NCBI GenBank assembly: GCA_023213395.1
Contig: CM041465.1
Location: forward strand, 21,948,001-22,012,000
DNA: 64,000 bases
Direction of reading: 5' to 3'
DNA from: Cycas panzhihuaensis
Taxonomy: Eukaryota > Cycadophyta
Shown: piece after piece, positions 11,691-23,978 of the stretch
Position numbering within the stretch: the first letter of the stretch is position 1
Layout of the letters: the number at the start of each line of letters is the position of its first letter
The notes under the pieces: generated by a model
Database searches by the model: none
What the model was told of the DNA's origin: nothing
Seen by the model: the letters and a program-made list of their open reading frames with translations, nothing else
Program-made: the position numbers and the translations under genes

Positions 11691-13160
11691 ATCCATAGTG
11701 AGAAATAGAAGAGAGATATGTAGGAAGAGATAGATACTTTGAAGAAAAGTAATTCATGGGACTTGGTAAAACTTCCACATGGCAGGAAGACTATTGGTTG
11801 CAAGTGGCTTTTAAGGAAGAAAATAGACGTTGATCGAAAGGTTGACAAATATAGGGCATGACTGGTGGCTAAAGGCTTTATACAAAAAGTAGGTATTGAT
11901 TTTCATGAGATCTTTCACCAGATGTCAAACTTATTTCAATTTGAGTTCTGTTAGCATTGGTGGCTTCTCTTGATTTGAAGTTGGAGCAGTTAGATGTAAA
12001 AATAGCTTTTCCACATGGAGATTTAGATGAGGAGATCTATATGGATTAGCCAAAAAGGTTTGTATAGGATGGCAGGAAAAGACCTCTTTGCAGGCTCAAG
12101 AAATCATTATATGGCCTAAAGTAATCACTCAGGCAATGGTATAGGAAGTTTGATGCCTCCATGGAGAGCCAAAATTTTAAAAGAAGTGAGTATGATCATT
12201 GTGTTTACTTTAAATTCTTAGACAATGGCTTATTCATTATCTTTGTATTGTATGTTAATGATATGCTGGTTACAAGCAAGAGTATGGGAAAAATCAATAA
12301 GTTAAAGGCTTAATTGGTTAGGACTTTTGATATAAAGGATCTAGGAGTTGCAAAATAAATCTTAGGTATGGAGATACATAGAGATAGGAAAAATGGTAAC
12401 ATATGGTTATCACAGTAGAAATATGTAGAGAAGGTGCTAACCAGGTTTGGTATGACAAATTTGAAACCAGTAAGTATCCTGTTGGCTTCTCATTTTAAGC
12501 TTTCTTTGAGTATGAGTCCTAGTAATGAAGCAAAAAAGGATTATATATCTTATGTACCTTATGCCAGTGTAGTAGGAAGTTTGATATATACTATGGTATG
12601 CACAAGACCTGATATTTCACATGCAGTTAGTCTAGTTAGTAAGTTTATGGAAAATCCAGGGAAGGAACATTGGGTAGCAATGAAATAGGTGCTTCGGTAT
12701 TTGAGAGGAACAAGTGACGATTGCATCATCTTTAGAGGCATAGGTAATCAGATTTATGGATATATTGATTCAAACTTTATGGGAGATTTAGATAAGAGAA
12801 GGTCTACTTCAGGTTATGTATTCACTCTTGCAAATGGTCCAATTAATTGGATGTCAAAATTACAGAGCATAATTGTATTATCAACTATAGAAGCTGAATA
12901 TGTTACTGCAACACATGCTTATAAAGAAGCAATCTAGTTATAGGGTCTATTGGTTTAGCTTGGAAGGAAATAGGAAACGGTAAAGGTATTTTGTGAACTT
13001 AGCAAAGAATCCAACTTATCATAGTAGGATAAAGCATATTGCTCTTAAGTACCATTTTGTTAGATAGGTTGTGGAAGTAGGTGGAGTGGCATTTGAGAAG
13101 GTTAACACAAAATGGAATTGTGCTGATATGTTCACAAAATTAGTACTATTAGAGAAGTTC
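11690..13160 (+). pseudogene. Copia element 1: reverse transcriptase and RNase H
   Basis: The RT starts with EEIDTLKKSNSWDLV (about 11728) and GCKWLLRKK. A frameshift near 11915, in HEIF, moves the frame; reading then continues (VLLALVASLDLK, CRLKKSLYGLK). The catalytic box reads YVND at 12251-12262, with the first catalytic Asp changed to Asn (GAT to AAT). The RNase H follows (YIDSNFMGDLDKRRSTSGYV at about 12755, STIEAEYV at about 12885) and ends with CADMFTK near 13125. About ten stops are present, mostly where Gln or Trp is expected. Confidence 0.9.
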
Positions 13161-13235
13161 AAATGGTGGTTGACTTCTCTTAGCTTGCAGAAAAGGTGAT
13201 GATTGGTCTAGGAAAGGTATCATATAAATAGTTGT

Positions 13236-13247
13236 CAAGGTGGAGAT
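13236..13247 (+). other. Copia element 1: polypurine tract
   Basis: CAAGGTGGAGAT lies immediately before the 3' LTR. This is the usual AAGGTGGAGATT-type copia plus-strand primer. Confidence 0.8.
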
Positions 13248-13879
13248 TCTTAGATAATGTGACAACAATGTTTTGGAGGCTAAAGTTTTGATAGGTTGGT
13301 AGCGTGATTTCCCCCCTAAACTTCTGTGGGGGTTTCCAAGGGGGGCGTGAACCCCCCTTGGCTAAGGGGGTGTGGGGGTAAAGAGGGGGTTCAGAGGCGA
13401 TAACCCCCAACCCAAAAAGCTAGCACTGAAAATCATACTAAATTGTAAAAACAATCATGGTCGTTCACTCAAAATACCTAAGATTCTATGGTCAAGATTT
13501 GTGCCTTGTATGACTCTCTCATGTAACTCGATTTAGGGTGTTTTTTTATTATGTTCGATGTATTGTATATACTGTGAGGAGTTAGGTGGCTGGTTGTTAT
13601 TATTATGAGAATTTTACTATAGATTGTGTATATTTCTTGATTCTTTGATAATAAAGATCAATACCTTTCCTATGTGGATGTTTCCCTAGCACATTGCTAG
13701 AGTTTTACCACATTATATTAGGTGTATATCTAATGCTTAGCTTTCTTATTCATTTTATTGTATTATCTCTAGTTTAAGAACTTATATGTTAAATTTTAGT
13801 TTTGATTCTTGTAACTAGTTACAAGATAGTTTAGATCTTGGTGGCAATTTTAGGTTATTGGGACCTTGTCTTCTCAACA
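13248..13879 (+). repeat. Copia element 1: 3' LTR
   Basis: About 632 bp and parallel to 8579-9227. The first bases read TCTTAG instead of TGTTAG, a mutated terminal dinucleotide. It ends CTCAACA before Tat LTR sequence resumes. Confidence 0.92.
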
Positions 13880-14130
13880 ATAACCCCTAGCACCTTGCCT
13901 TGGGCTGGTTATCGTCCTTTTTTTATGCCATTTATCTGTTTTTGGGAGTCATGGACCATCGTTTCCCACCTACTATGGTCCCCTAGGTTCCATAACCTCC
14001 TTACTACCTTGATACTGCAGCATGCTCCCTTAGGGTCTAGGATTCCCCCTTTTTTGGGAGCCTCCAGATTCCCCCCTTTCTTTTTTTGTCTTGACTTTAG
14101 CCACATGGCTGTAAACTCTATGGTACTACT

Positions 14131-14158
14131 GTAAACTTCATGGTACCATGAAGTTTAC
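14131..14158. repeat. Perfect 28-bp palindrome in the Tat LTR
   Basis: Each half is GTAAACTTCATGGT / ACCATGAAGTTTAC with a GGTACC centre and no loop. Related hairpins lie at the matching place in the other Tat LTRs (38636-38667, 45136-45167, about 52190-52215) and near the antisense gene (42351-42368). Confidence 0.95.
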
Positions 14159-16828
14159 CATGGTATGACTATTCATAAGCCTTTTTTTAATCTAGCCACG
14201 ACTAATTTTACATTAATTACAAAATTACCATGTGGCAGCAAGTTGATTCATGCCCAAGATGAATCCTAATCGCTCATTGAGATAGGCTTGGTTTAAAAAC
14301 CTAAAATTCACTTCATTTCCCCTATCTCCCACTCATTTTTCTCTCCTATCTTCTCTAAAAGTTCTAAAACAGGTTCTAACTCTGCTGCACCTGTCCTACC
14401 ATCTAGCTATCAGCTCTTACAGCACAAGAAATAGAGATTATAAGTTTGTACTAGGGCTAGCTGAAGAAGAATCATGCTCCAAACGTCCTACCAAGCTCCA
14501 GGTTTCACCTTCCTCATAGTTTTCACTCTTCATCTATTTCACTATAGGGGTTTTTTCTAGCAAGCCCCAAAGGGATTCTCCTTCTCACCTAGTCTTCCAA
14601 GTAGATCAACCATAGATCTATTTTTAGATATGTTTTCATCTTTCTTTTACACAACATAAGTGTTCTTCTATTAGTCCTTCTTGTAAGAAGTTTTTCCTTC
14701 TTTATACATTATGTAAGGAGGCAAATCCTCCCTCTTGCTTGCCTGTACACTTCCTCCTCCTAGTTTTCTTTGTGTCTTCTCAAGGAGACAACAAGAAAAG
14801 GGGTGTACGGAGAGTGAAAGGAGTTTTACGTAGGGTTCTACACCTACATGCCTTCTCCTCAAGGGTAGGCCCCTTGTCTCCTTCCCTCTTCCTCTTTCAT
14901 AACTTCCTTGTTTACCCAAGAAACCATTGAGGTATGGATTTTTGTTGGTGGTAGCATAGGAATCCTCTTGGTACATTTGTAACCAGCCATCAAGGATTAT
15001 ACATAGCCCAATTTTTAGCCTTATCCTATACCTCTTTAGTTTCAGAGCTAGCTCTTGCAAAAACTTGCAAAAGTTATACTTTGTAACTTTTACAATATTT
15101 ATAGCTTTTACAACTTTCTTGCTACCTTTGTCTTCACTTACAAAAAACTATCTTGCACTTGTTATTGAGTTGTCTTGCTCCCCTTAGCTATTAGCTTGGG
15201 TGCTTAGCAAACGTGTAGAGCATTTAGATTAGGAGGGTTAACCATTCTGAGGCTACTTGCTTTCTTCCTTTTCACCCCCTCTTCCCCACATCACTTATTG
15301 ATTGTGCATGCAAAGTAGGAATAATATTAACATTATATGCTTTTGCTATTTAGTATATATTTGTTAAGTTCATTATTTTATCTCCCTCTCTTTCAAAGGG
15401 GATATATACATATAGTTATATTTCTTTGCATGTACTTCCTCTTGTATGAATTTGGCACCCCTTCGGAAAAGGTAAGCCTTAATTGTGCAGGTCTCTTGTG
15501 CTTTGGAGCAAACAGAGGTCTTCATTCTAGGTATGTTTTTCTTGCTTGATAGTTAATATTATGATGTTTTAAGATCTTAAGTAAGAGCATTCTATTATTT
15601 TTATTTTCCCTTTATAATTTCTTTTCATTTTAGTCTTGGGGGAAGGTAAGGAAGCCTCACTTTTCGCCTGGCATCCTTTCCACTACACCACCCATGGCAA
15701 GGAGAAGATCTAGGATCGTGAGAGAAGCAAGGGTGATGCTACTCCAACCACCAAGTTCCTAGGCATGTTTCTCTACCTCATCTTTCCTACTCTTGCCCTT
15801 CACTCCCCCCTCATTTATGCTCCTAAATGAAAGGAAAGATGAAAAGATTGTATTGCTTTGAAATCTACTAGTTGCTTCTACCTGCTCATTTAGGTTGTAT
15901 AGTGGGGGTCTAGAAAACCCACACCAGTAGATGCTTCTTCTTTTGGCCATACAGTCACTTATTTCTTCCGTCATCTAAACCTTCGCTCTCACTAGGGTTT
16001 AGGCAAGGTGGGTTGTGTATTCATGTGTAGGAATTTTATTTCACCCTTGTATACTGCTGGGTAGATTTGCATCTCTTCCTTGTGCTCTCTTTTCTTAGCA
16101 ATTTACTTGCCCTCTTTTCTTTCCTTGCATGTAAAAGATAAAGAGAGTGAGGCCAATACTTAGAAAAGAGAGAGAGACTATATTGTTTCCTCCAAGTCTT
16201 ATTTCTTACATCTAAAAGGAAGAAACATAAATATGATACCTTGTACTCCACATCTCCTTATCACATAATGGAAATAAACATAAGAGTAACATATTTTGCT
16301 TATCTCCCATACCTAAAACCATCTTAAGTGTGGTGCTTTTGGAGTACCTCCTATGAAGGTCACCTTTCCTTCCTACCATCGAAGCCTTCCTTAGCTCTAC
16401 TCTTTAGCCCAAACTTAGTCCATTAACCCAACTTTTCCTTTGCTTACTCATGCTTTTAGCCACTTGAGGCCCATTTATGAATATTTTTCCCTTTCTGTTA
16501 GGGCTACTTCACTCATCACCTCTTCATAAGAAGAGGTGTACCTTTACCTTCTCCTCCCTTCTCTGGCCATTTGGGATGGGAGGGCCATTTTTGAGGTTAC
16601 TAAGGAAATTGAGGAGATCCCTCTTCCACCCCTAACTTTGAATCAAGAAGGTGTTACCTGGAAGGGAGTTTGTGTACCATTTATAGGTCCTTGAACCTAC
16701 CTTTCAATGTATGGACACCCTTTGTAGGTGATCTCTCTTTCTCTTACTCTTATAGGTCCTTAACCATAAAATCATTAATCATGTTGGATCGATCTCACTC
16801 AAGTCTAATGACCCCCCCCAAAGGTGTG

Positions 16829-17208
16829 ATTCCATACCCTAAGAGTAGCAAAAGGAGATAGGATCTATTTCTAGGTATCTGCTTAGGGTGATGACCCACA
16901 CCCAGAAGTGGGTGGAGTTGCTTTCTCAAGGGAAGAGATAGGCATAAAATATAGAGATAAGTTCTTGTTATAATATGTTTACTACTATTCATACCAAAAG
17001 AATGGCTTCATTCGTTGATAGGGATGGGCAACACCTTAAGGAAGGAGCATAGCCACCCCCTTGGCAGACAGATCCACTAAACAACTCAAACATAAGTCAT
17101 ACCCCTAGTGAGGGCCACCAACGTTGAATTTAAAAGGGTAGTATAGGCTCATTTTAGAGTGAAGGAGATGCCTTGGCTCTACTTAGAAGTAGAACGAATC
17201 ACCCATAG
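16829..17208 (-). other. Tat element 3: post-pol spacer
   Basis: The reverse complement aligns with 39436-39800 of Tat element 2 (by eye about four in five bases), including GAGTAGAGC/AAGTAGAGC, GGTGTTGCCCAT and TTTTGCTACTCTTGGGGTAT. It ends abruptly at the Tat 1 LTR. No gene. Confidence 0.75.
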
Positions 17209-18300
17209 AATTTCTTTAGGAATCTACTATTTATAATTTTATCAAATTTGAGCCCTTCTAATATGGCTATCCAATAGGTGCCACTGTCAAGTCTCTCGAG
17301 AACAATAAAAGGGCCCACCTATTTGGGGCTAAATTTGGATAGGTGGTCATAAAGATACTCTAGCTTAAGGACTCAATCCCTAAGGTGTAAAGGAGGATGT
17401 AGACATTTGTGATATATCCTTTGAGCTCTTACTTTGGATGCGAGGTTAGCCTAATATGCAACTTAGTATTTCTCATACAAAGCCTTAAGGTTAAGGAGGT
17501 AGGCCTGGTGATGCTATTCCTCATCGACAAAGTCTTTAAGGGATACCATTAGAGAAGGGATTTCAACCTCTAAGGGGAAAACTACCTCAGTTCCATAAAT
17601 GAAGAAGAAAAATGTCATTCCTATGGTAGTGTAGATCAAGGTACGATAGGCCCACAATGCCAAATAGAGCTAAAGAAACCAATCCCTTTGGTATTGGGTG
17701 ATGGTTTTCTTTAAGATATTAATAAGGGTCCTGTTAAATTATTTGACCTAGCCATTGGTATGGGGGTAATAAGGGGATGACATCTTATGAGAAATCTTGA
17801 ATTTATTACAAATCTCATCCATCTTCTTATTGTAAAAAGGAGTGTCATTATCTATGATTAGGACATTCAGGACTCTCAATTGACAGATAATGTATAAGTA
17901 AACAAAAGTGACAATTATCTTACCCATCATTGATGACAAAAAAATCACCTTAACCCATTTGGTAAAGTAGTCTATTGTGGTTAAGATGAATTTATATTAT
18001 GAGGAAGAAAGTAAAGTGATGGCCCAGATGAGGACTAATCCCCATTGGAAGAAAGGCTATGGGGATACAATAACATGTAGTACCTCAGAAGACAGATGGA
18101 TCATGTTGGAGTGCTCTTGGAATTGACGACAATGCTACACATAGGCATGGGCATCCTTGAATAAGGATGGCCAATAGTAACCCATGCAGAGGATCCTTTG
18201 GGCTATGGATTAACCCCTAAAGTGGTCTTAACAAATGCCATTATGGCATTCATGGAAGATTTGGTCAATCTCTTAAGGGATGATGCAACATAGGAGAACA
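17209..18300 (-). pseudogene. Tat element 3: integrase (end of pol)
   Basis: Minus strand. The zinc-binding part is at about 18250-18110 (HECHNGIC, later QHCRQF, second Cys changed to Phe). The core includes KFILTTIDYFTKW, the Asp motif IIDNDTPF at about 17850 and SPYYPHTNG at about 17750. The third acid is replaced by Lys (G-stop-V-K, Glu expected). The GPF domain is at about 17330 (VGPFIVLERLDSGTYWI). The pol stop TGA is at 17211-17209 after FLKKFYG, the same end as in elements 1 and 2. Other stops fit Trp/Gln decay. Confidence 0.9.
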
Positions 18301-18599
18301 TCATTGAAGGATCATTTGTACAATATACCCTACATGAGGAAGTACTATTGAGTAGCAACTCTAATATGTGACTTCACTTTTTTGTTGATATTAGAAGGAT
18401 ATTGTTGCTGAGTAAGGTATTATATAATGTCCCTATACCCTTGGATCCTAGCTAATAGATGGGAGGATGAGTGTTGGAGATAAATGATGGGCTCATCTAG
18501 AAAAGAATTGCTAATTGGATCCTTGAGAGTATTATGAATAGGGGCATCGACAAGCAACTCTATAACTACCATCCCCTTCTTGGATTTCCTATTAATGAT

Positions 18600-19480
18600 T
18601 ATAAGATCATACTCTTATAAGAGGATGGCCCATTTGCTAGTCCTTCTTGTCAAGTCTAACCTAGTCAAAAGGTACCTTAATGGATAAGATTAGATGATCA
18701 CATGAGTGGTGTTACCTAGGAGGTAGTTCTTAAACTTCTTAATGATGTGTACTAAAGATAGGTACTCCTTCTCAACATGTGGGTAGTTTAATTTTGCTAC
18801 TACTAGAGTGCAACTAGTGAAGTAGATGGCCCTTTCAATATTAGAGTTGTCTTGTTGGGCCAACAAGGCACCCAAGGATTCATTAGTCATAGAGGTATAC
18901 CAAATAAAAGGGTAGTCGAAGAGGGGAGGCATCAACACAGGAGAAGATATGAGAGCCTGCTTGAGCTCTTGAAAGGCTCCCTAGGCTTTAGGGAACCAAA
19001 TGAATGGTTCCTCCTTCTTCAACAAATTAGTTAATGGTTTGGCAATTATGGTGAAATCTACCAAAAAATGCCTGAAGAAACCCAGCCTCCCCAAGAATGA
19101 CTTGATTTGATCAATGAATGATAAGGAGAAGTTGTCTTGGGGTAAGAATTATTAATATCTTAGAAGTCAACATAAATTCTAATCATCTTGTTCTTTTTAG
19201 CGATAGGCCCAATGCTGGAAACCCATTTGGGGTAGTCAATGGAAGTGATAGGCCCAACATCTAGTAGCTTCTCTACTTCCATGTTAATGGCTACTGAGAG
19301 TTTAGGGTGTAAAGGGTATTATTTTTTATGCATAAGGTGAGTACCTAAGATAGTAGTGAGGTTGTGAGTAACGATAAAGGGATCTATACCCTTTATATCT
19401 GAGTAACCCCATGTGAATATGTCTGAGAACTCTTAGAAGAGAAGGTTGTACTCCTCTATCTCTCAGATTAAACATTCTAC
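18600..19480 (-). pseudogene. Tat element 3: RT (core deleted) and gypsy RNase H
   Basis: The RT N-terminal part is readable at about 19290-19130 (MEVEKLLDVGPITS, YPKWVSSIGPIAKKN). Reading then passes straight to the thumb (SHSWGGWVSS, the shifted SFLG box) at about 19120. By comparison with element 1, about 480 bp carrying the palm and the YxDD box is missing. The RNase H at 18938-18690 is well kept: FIWYTSMTNESLGALLAQQ, NIERAIYFTSCTLV, LNYPHVEKEYLSLV. This is the reference that reveals the in-frame RNase H deletion in element 1. Confidence 0.85.
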
Positions 19481-19896
19481 CCTATCCTTGATGACATTGT
19501 CAAGGGTAAGAACAATGTCCTTCATCGCCCTAACATACATGGCATTGCCTTCTCCAAAGTAGAAGGAAGCCTGATTAATCAAAGGGAAAGGAATGGTGTT
19601 TGGCTAGTTTAGGTTAGTAAGAGGTGACCCCAAAGCTAGGAACTTCTAGAAACCAAATCTATAGTGATTAAATAGTAGGTTGGGTGAAAATCCCACTAAA
19701 TGCTCTAGTAGAGCCTCAACATTCTTGAAGTAATCTATCATGTAGATAGTTTTTCTTAATGGGAATGTAGGATCAAGCAGCGAAGGGGTGATAGGTCCAT
19801 AACGATCAACCCACCACTCTATGTAGTTAGGAGACTCCTTAAAGGAGTTAGAGGGTATCCTCCTATGCTACTACACCATAGATCATGGAGGTGGAG
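19481..19896 (-). other. Tat element 3: protease-RT linker, left part
   Basis: Minus-strand coding-like linker with no named domain. It is interrupted at 19897 by the inserted element; its other half resumes at 24238 after the target duplication. Confidence 0.6.
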
Positions 19897-20150
19897 TGTT
19901 ATGAACCTCCTTAAAGAGATTAATTAATTGATTATTAAATGAATAGGTGCTATTGAAAGGACATAACCTTCCATAAAAGGGCCCAATATGCATATAAAAT
20001 TAGTCCCAATTATAATATGGACATCATTCAACTTTTGTCAATCAAACACAATCTTTTGATTATTTATCAAATCAATTACTCTTGTACTCATATGTGTGCT
20101 TTTTTGGCAATCTGGTGATTGGGTTCCAGTTATGAACAAGGTTCATAACA
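19897..20150 (+). repeat. Gag-only element: 5' LTR
   Basis: 254 bp, TGTTATGAACC to GTTCATAACA. The ends form an inverted match (TGTTATGAAC / GTTCATAACA). It is the same length as the 3' LTR with only a small number of differences, so the insertion is younger than its host. Confidence 0.95.
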
Positions 20151-20152
20151 AG

Positions 20153-20164
20153 TGGTATCAGAGC
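20153..20164 (+). other. Gag-only element: primer-binding site (initiator-Met tRNA)
   Basis: TGGTATCAGAGC begins two bases after the 5' LTR end. Confidence 0.95.
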
Positions 20165-21920
20165 AGTCCTGGGCTTCTCGTTGGTAATTTATATTATCAA
20201 TCTAATTATCCCTGGGCTAACTATTCCCTCATATCAGTGAACATTTCATCTGTGTATCTTCTCTTAGCTCATCCAACTGTATTTCACCATTGTTTATGCA
20301 TGAATCTACCCTTTCATCTCATCACGATCTATCCATTATTAATATCTGTCACTATCGTTGGTTCAACCACCAACTTAACATATATGGAATACAATTTGTG
20401 GCATTAATGAGACAACCAGATTGTCTCTCAATCAACGCCATTATTTGTGTTGCCTCTGGTCGCTGCGTCATCTCTTGCAGGGTTCTGGTTTCTTATCACT
20501 CACTAGTTCCCATCCCATTCTCGTTGTTGGGTACTAGTCGTTGTGCTTTGTTCTCATTCTTGTTGCTGGGCCTTTATTTTCTCATTCTCATAACTATTTT
20601 CTCATTCTTGTCACTACTTTAGCCAGTGAATTACTCTTGTCACTACTTCAACCAATGAATTATTCTCGTTACTATACTATTCTCGTCACATTCTTATTGT
20701 CATACTATTCACAGTCTCGTCAATAATTTCTATTCTTGTCACTATTCACAGTGTCGTCACTGCATTCCGTTCTTGTAACTGGCATTGAGTTCCATTCTTG
20801 TCACTGTTATCTGCTCGTAGATTGTTCCTTACATTCTATCATAGTCTATTCCATTATCAATACTCTCACACAGCCAGTCATCAATGCTGCCAATTCAACT
20901 AGCAGATAATCATTTGTTCCATCTTCCGATGTTGTAATTTCTACGTACATTCTGTGGTCTTTGCTATCCTATCCCTTCCCTGCATAGTTACCTCCTATGT
21001 AATTAGCCATCCAAATTATCTATAAAATCCGTATTTCAATTATTCATTATTCATCGGTAATTAGTTGCAGACTATTGACATTCGACATCATTCTTTTGTG
21101 ACTGCCGACGTCTTATGTGTGATCTACATCATAATTTTGCTCTTTTTGTCCCTTCTTACATCCTCTTAGTACCATCATTCTTTATTTTATCTGGGTTTGT
21201 GTAGATCTGGGTCCACTTGCATCAAAATTCCATCTTTACATTCATATTTTCTATCTCTGGTTAACACCTCCATCACTTCATTAGCCATTATCTTCATTGC
21301 ATTAATCGATCGTTCCATCTATAATCTGTCAATATATTATTATACAAAATAAGGTCACTTGAGTTACCACGCAAATTTATAATACCTTCATAATATCATA
21401 TATACATATATATGCATGTGAAAATGACCTTCACAAGTGTTTATTTTAATATTAGAGTGGCACGCTTTATTGCATAAATCTTTTATTAATACATTTGTTA
21501 TCTCATTAATTATTTTATAAGATTATAATAACTTCACATTAATATTGTACTCTATTAACTAGTACTCATATATTATTTTATATTTTGTTGTTTATTCAAA
21601 TCATAATCCCAACTAAACCTTACTTGTGACAACATTTTATTAAGGTTACACTCTATTAATCAATATTCATATTTATTCTGTTAATTATATATATAAGTCA
21701 CTTGACTATTATTTGCCATATCAATAGTCCTAAAGGTTCTCTTCTATATCTATGATCTTTGATGGTCATAATATATATCAGGCAATAATTTTAATTTTAT
21801 TTAATTTACATTTTCTTCTAAGTCACCCCACCACATTCAATTAATTGATATCCCTCGAATATTGAATAATTGACTGATTTTATCTTCTATATATGAGTGT
21901 GACCAACTTGAGATACCTCA
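20165..21920 (+). other. Gag-only element: long non-coding leader
   Basis: About 1.75 kb with no recognised coding domain. The 20560-20800 part has a loose repetition of TTCTCGTCACTATT-like phrases; the remainder is AT-rich. The two overlapping ORFs at 20096-20622 cross the LTR/PBS boundary and are not credible genes. Confidence 0.7.
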
Positions 21921-21921
21921 A

Positions 21922-23336
21922 GTGGTATTAAGTAAAGACTGGAATATTATTTTATGGTGTTGTAATTTTACTCATTATAAGAAATTTATGCATCAGTTAA
22001 TGAAGAAAGAGAATAAGAAGAGAAATGTATACCTTTTATTTTTCACTAGCCATCCAATCATGACAGTCAATTATTGGAATCGCACCTACACAATCATTAA
22101 AATAATGAACACTGAAGATATGGAACACAACACCATTCAAAAAGAAATTGTTGAACCAATCACTCAAGCAGTCCATAATGCAGTTCAAACATCAAATGCT
22201 CTCTTAAATCATACGCTACACCAAGTTTTGGATAAATTAACAATCATAGCAATAAGTAGAAAGGAAGATATGATTGTGCCAGATTCAGAAGATGAAGCAA
22301 TGAGTTGCCAGTTATATATCAAACATCAAACTACAAGAAATTAGTTGAGTCCTCAGATATCTCCAATTAATTTGGAAAATGAGGCTATCAGAAAGTATCT
22401 CAATGAATACCAGAATTTAACTCTTGAAGAATAGAAGATAGTGGGTTTTCAAGCTTACTTCAACTGCTTACAAAGTATTCAAACATAGAAAAAGAAAAAG
22501 TTAGAAAAAATAAATATATAATGTTTTAGTATGGAGCAAAAATCACATGAACCGGGAGTGTGGATACAACAAATGGAAAACTATTTCTGCTTGATAGAAA
22601 TTGAGCCAGCAGAACAAGTTTCGATAGCCACTTTACATATGGACGGGATAGCATGTAAGTGGTGGCAGTATCTTGAACGAACCTCTTTTCGAGATCAACT
22701 ACCTACCTAGAAAGAATTTATGCATTTATTTATTGAGCAATTTGAAACTGTATCTAATCATGATTATTATTTTGAATTACGAAAATTAAAGCAAATTGGT
22801 TCTGTGGAAGAATATAGTACAGCATTCATGAGGTTAAGCTATGTGTTAGAAGATATTCTGACTAATCGACTTATCTAGTTATATATAGATGGTCTAATAA
22901 TAGAGATCTAAGCTGATGTTAAACTTCAAGAACCCAAGGACCTAAACAAGGTAATATAGTTAGCCAAAATACATGAAGATAAATACAACATCTTACGCAA
23001 AACAGGCACAGATATATTCCTCCACCTAGTTGACATGATCTTTTACCAAGTGTTCAACATAGATATGTATCAGTCAACCTGCATTGACCTGCTAAACCAA
23101 TCATTCAAAAAATAAAAATAGATCAAGAGGAGTTAAGAAGAAGAAACCTATGCTTCATATCTAAGGAGAAGTGGGAACCTAGGCATAGATGTCAAAAGAA
23201 CCAGTTATATATAATCAGACTACTACCAGATGACAATATTAATGAAGAAGAATAAGGATAAAAAAATAATCAAGGAAATTATTATAATGCAGAACATCAA
23301 GAGAACTACAGTAATCTCGAGGTCAACCATCCGTAA
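21922..23336 (+). pseudogene. Gag-only element: gag
   Basis: A capsid-type Gag. The N-terminal stretch (EPITQAVHNAVQTSNALLNH at about 22155) is followed by the retrotransposon gag core: GVWIQQMENYFCLIEIEPAE at about 22557, IACKWWQYLE, then FIEQFE and LRKLKQIGSVEEYSTAFMRL. A zinc-knuckle remnant near 23150-23195 reads LCFISKEKWEPRHRC, with the second Cys replaced by Ser. This style is typical of chromovirus-like gypsy elements. Several stops (e.g. about 22342, 22432, 22709, 22879) break the frame. Confidence 0.88.
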
Positions 23337-23744
23337 ATGTCACTATCATTTATAAGCAATTCTAATCAATCAAATACCTTAAAATTATGGGGATCTATCA
23401 AAAATCAAGTTGTGACAATCTTAATAGATTCAGGTAGCACACATAATTTTATAAATCGAAACTGTGCACAACAAATGAGGCTATTCCCATTAAGGACTCC
23501 TCATTTTCACGTCACTATTGGAGGAAGACAGGTAATCTTTGGCCAAGGTATAATGAAGAACCTTAAACTCATGTTAAACAATGTTAGTATTATAGAAGAT
23601 TTCTACGTCATCGAGGTAGGAGGTGTAGATATTGTGTTGGGCAGTCAATGGCTCAGTACACTTGGAACCTTTGAAATGAATATTCATGAACAATTTATGC
23701 AATTTAAGAAAGAAGGAAGAATCATTATGTTATTGGGAAAATAA
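23337..23744 (+). pseudogene. Gag-only element: retropepsin-type protease
   Basis: 135 residues in one open frame. LKLWGSIKNQVVTILIDSGS has the catalytic Asp, then THNFINR. The second half has IVLGSQWLSTLG (the hydrophobic-hydrophobic-Gly box) and FEMNIHEQFMQFKK. The active site is intact. It ends at 23744 in TAA; a frame continuing into RT is not seen. This is the best kept coding stretch in the window, but gag upstream is broken. Confidence 0.9.
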
Positions 23745-23978
23745 TTGAACAAAACTAAAATCATACCACACAAGGATTAGGGTGAAGAAGTTAAGAAGCA
23801 ACCACAAGCATTCCAAAAACACAGCTGAGGTTTTCAACCTGAAGAATCTTCTAATAAATACCTGCAATATCCATCTAATCACCTAATGGATTCTACTACA
23901 ATGAAAGACAACGTACGTTTAATGGATTGCAATTGTTTGACTATGTTTTGTGAGCGAAACATCTTAAAGGGAAGGAAT

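Larger units (their letters stand above)
8579..13879 (+). mobile_element. Copia element 1, full length, decayed
   Basis: A 5.3-kb Ty1/copia element with LTRs 8579-9227 and 13248-13879, an initiator-Met PBS, and gag, protease, integrase, RT and RNase H in order. It sits inside the 3' LTR of Tat element 1, whose sequence resumes at 13880. Flanks are ATAGT before and ATAAC after, a possible 5-bp duplication with two transitions. The gag and integrase style resembles the Tork/Tnt1 group; I hold that loosely. A solo LTR of the same family lies at 50402-51048. Confidence 0.93.
8268..16828 (+). mobile_element. Tat element 1: 3' LTR, split by copia element 1
   Basis: The LTR runs 8268-8578 and 13880-16828, about 3.26 kb without the insert. 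It aligns along its length with the LTR of element 2 (44449-48027) and the minus-strand LTR of element 3 (36013-39375). Landmarks are the TGTTTCCT start, a strong hairpin near the first quarter (14131-14158), the GGAAGGTAAGGAAGCC block at about 15645, and a 3' end with TGGACACCCTTTG and a C8 run (about 16715-16820). Polyadenylation and promoter signals should be here but cannot be placed safely. Small ORFs inside are not conserved. The right edge meets minus-strand Tat sequence, so it is the element's true end. Confidence 0.8.

Noticed and set aside
18852-19034. Plus-strand ORF of 60 residues opposite the RNase H of Tat 3
   Set aside because: Shadow of the minus-strand pol.
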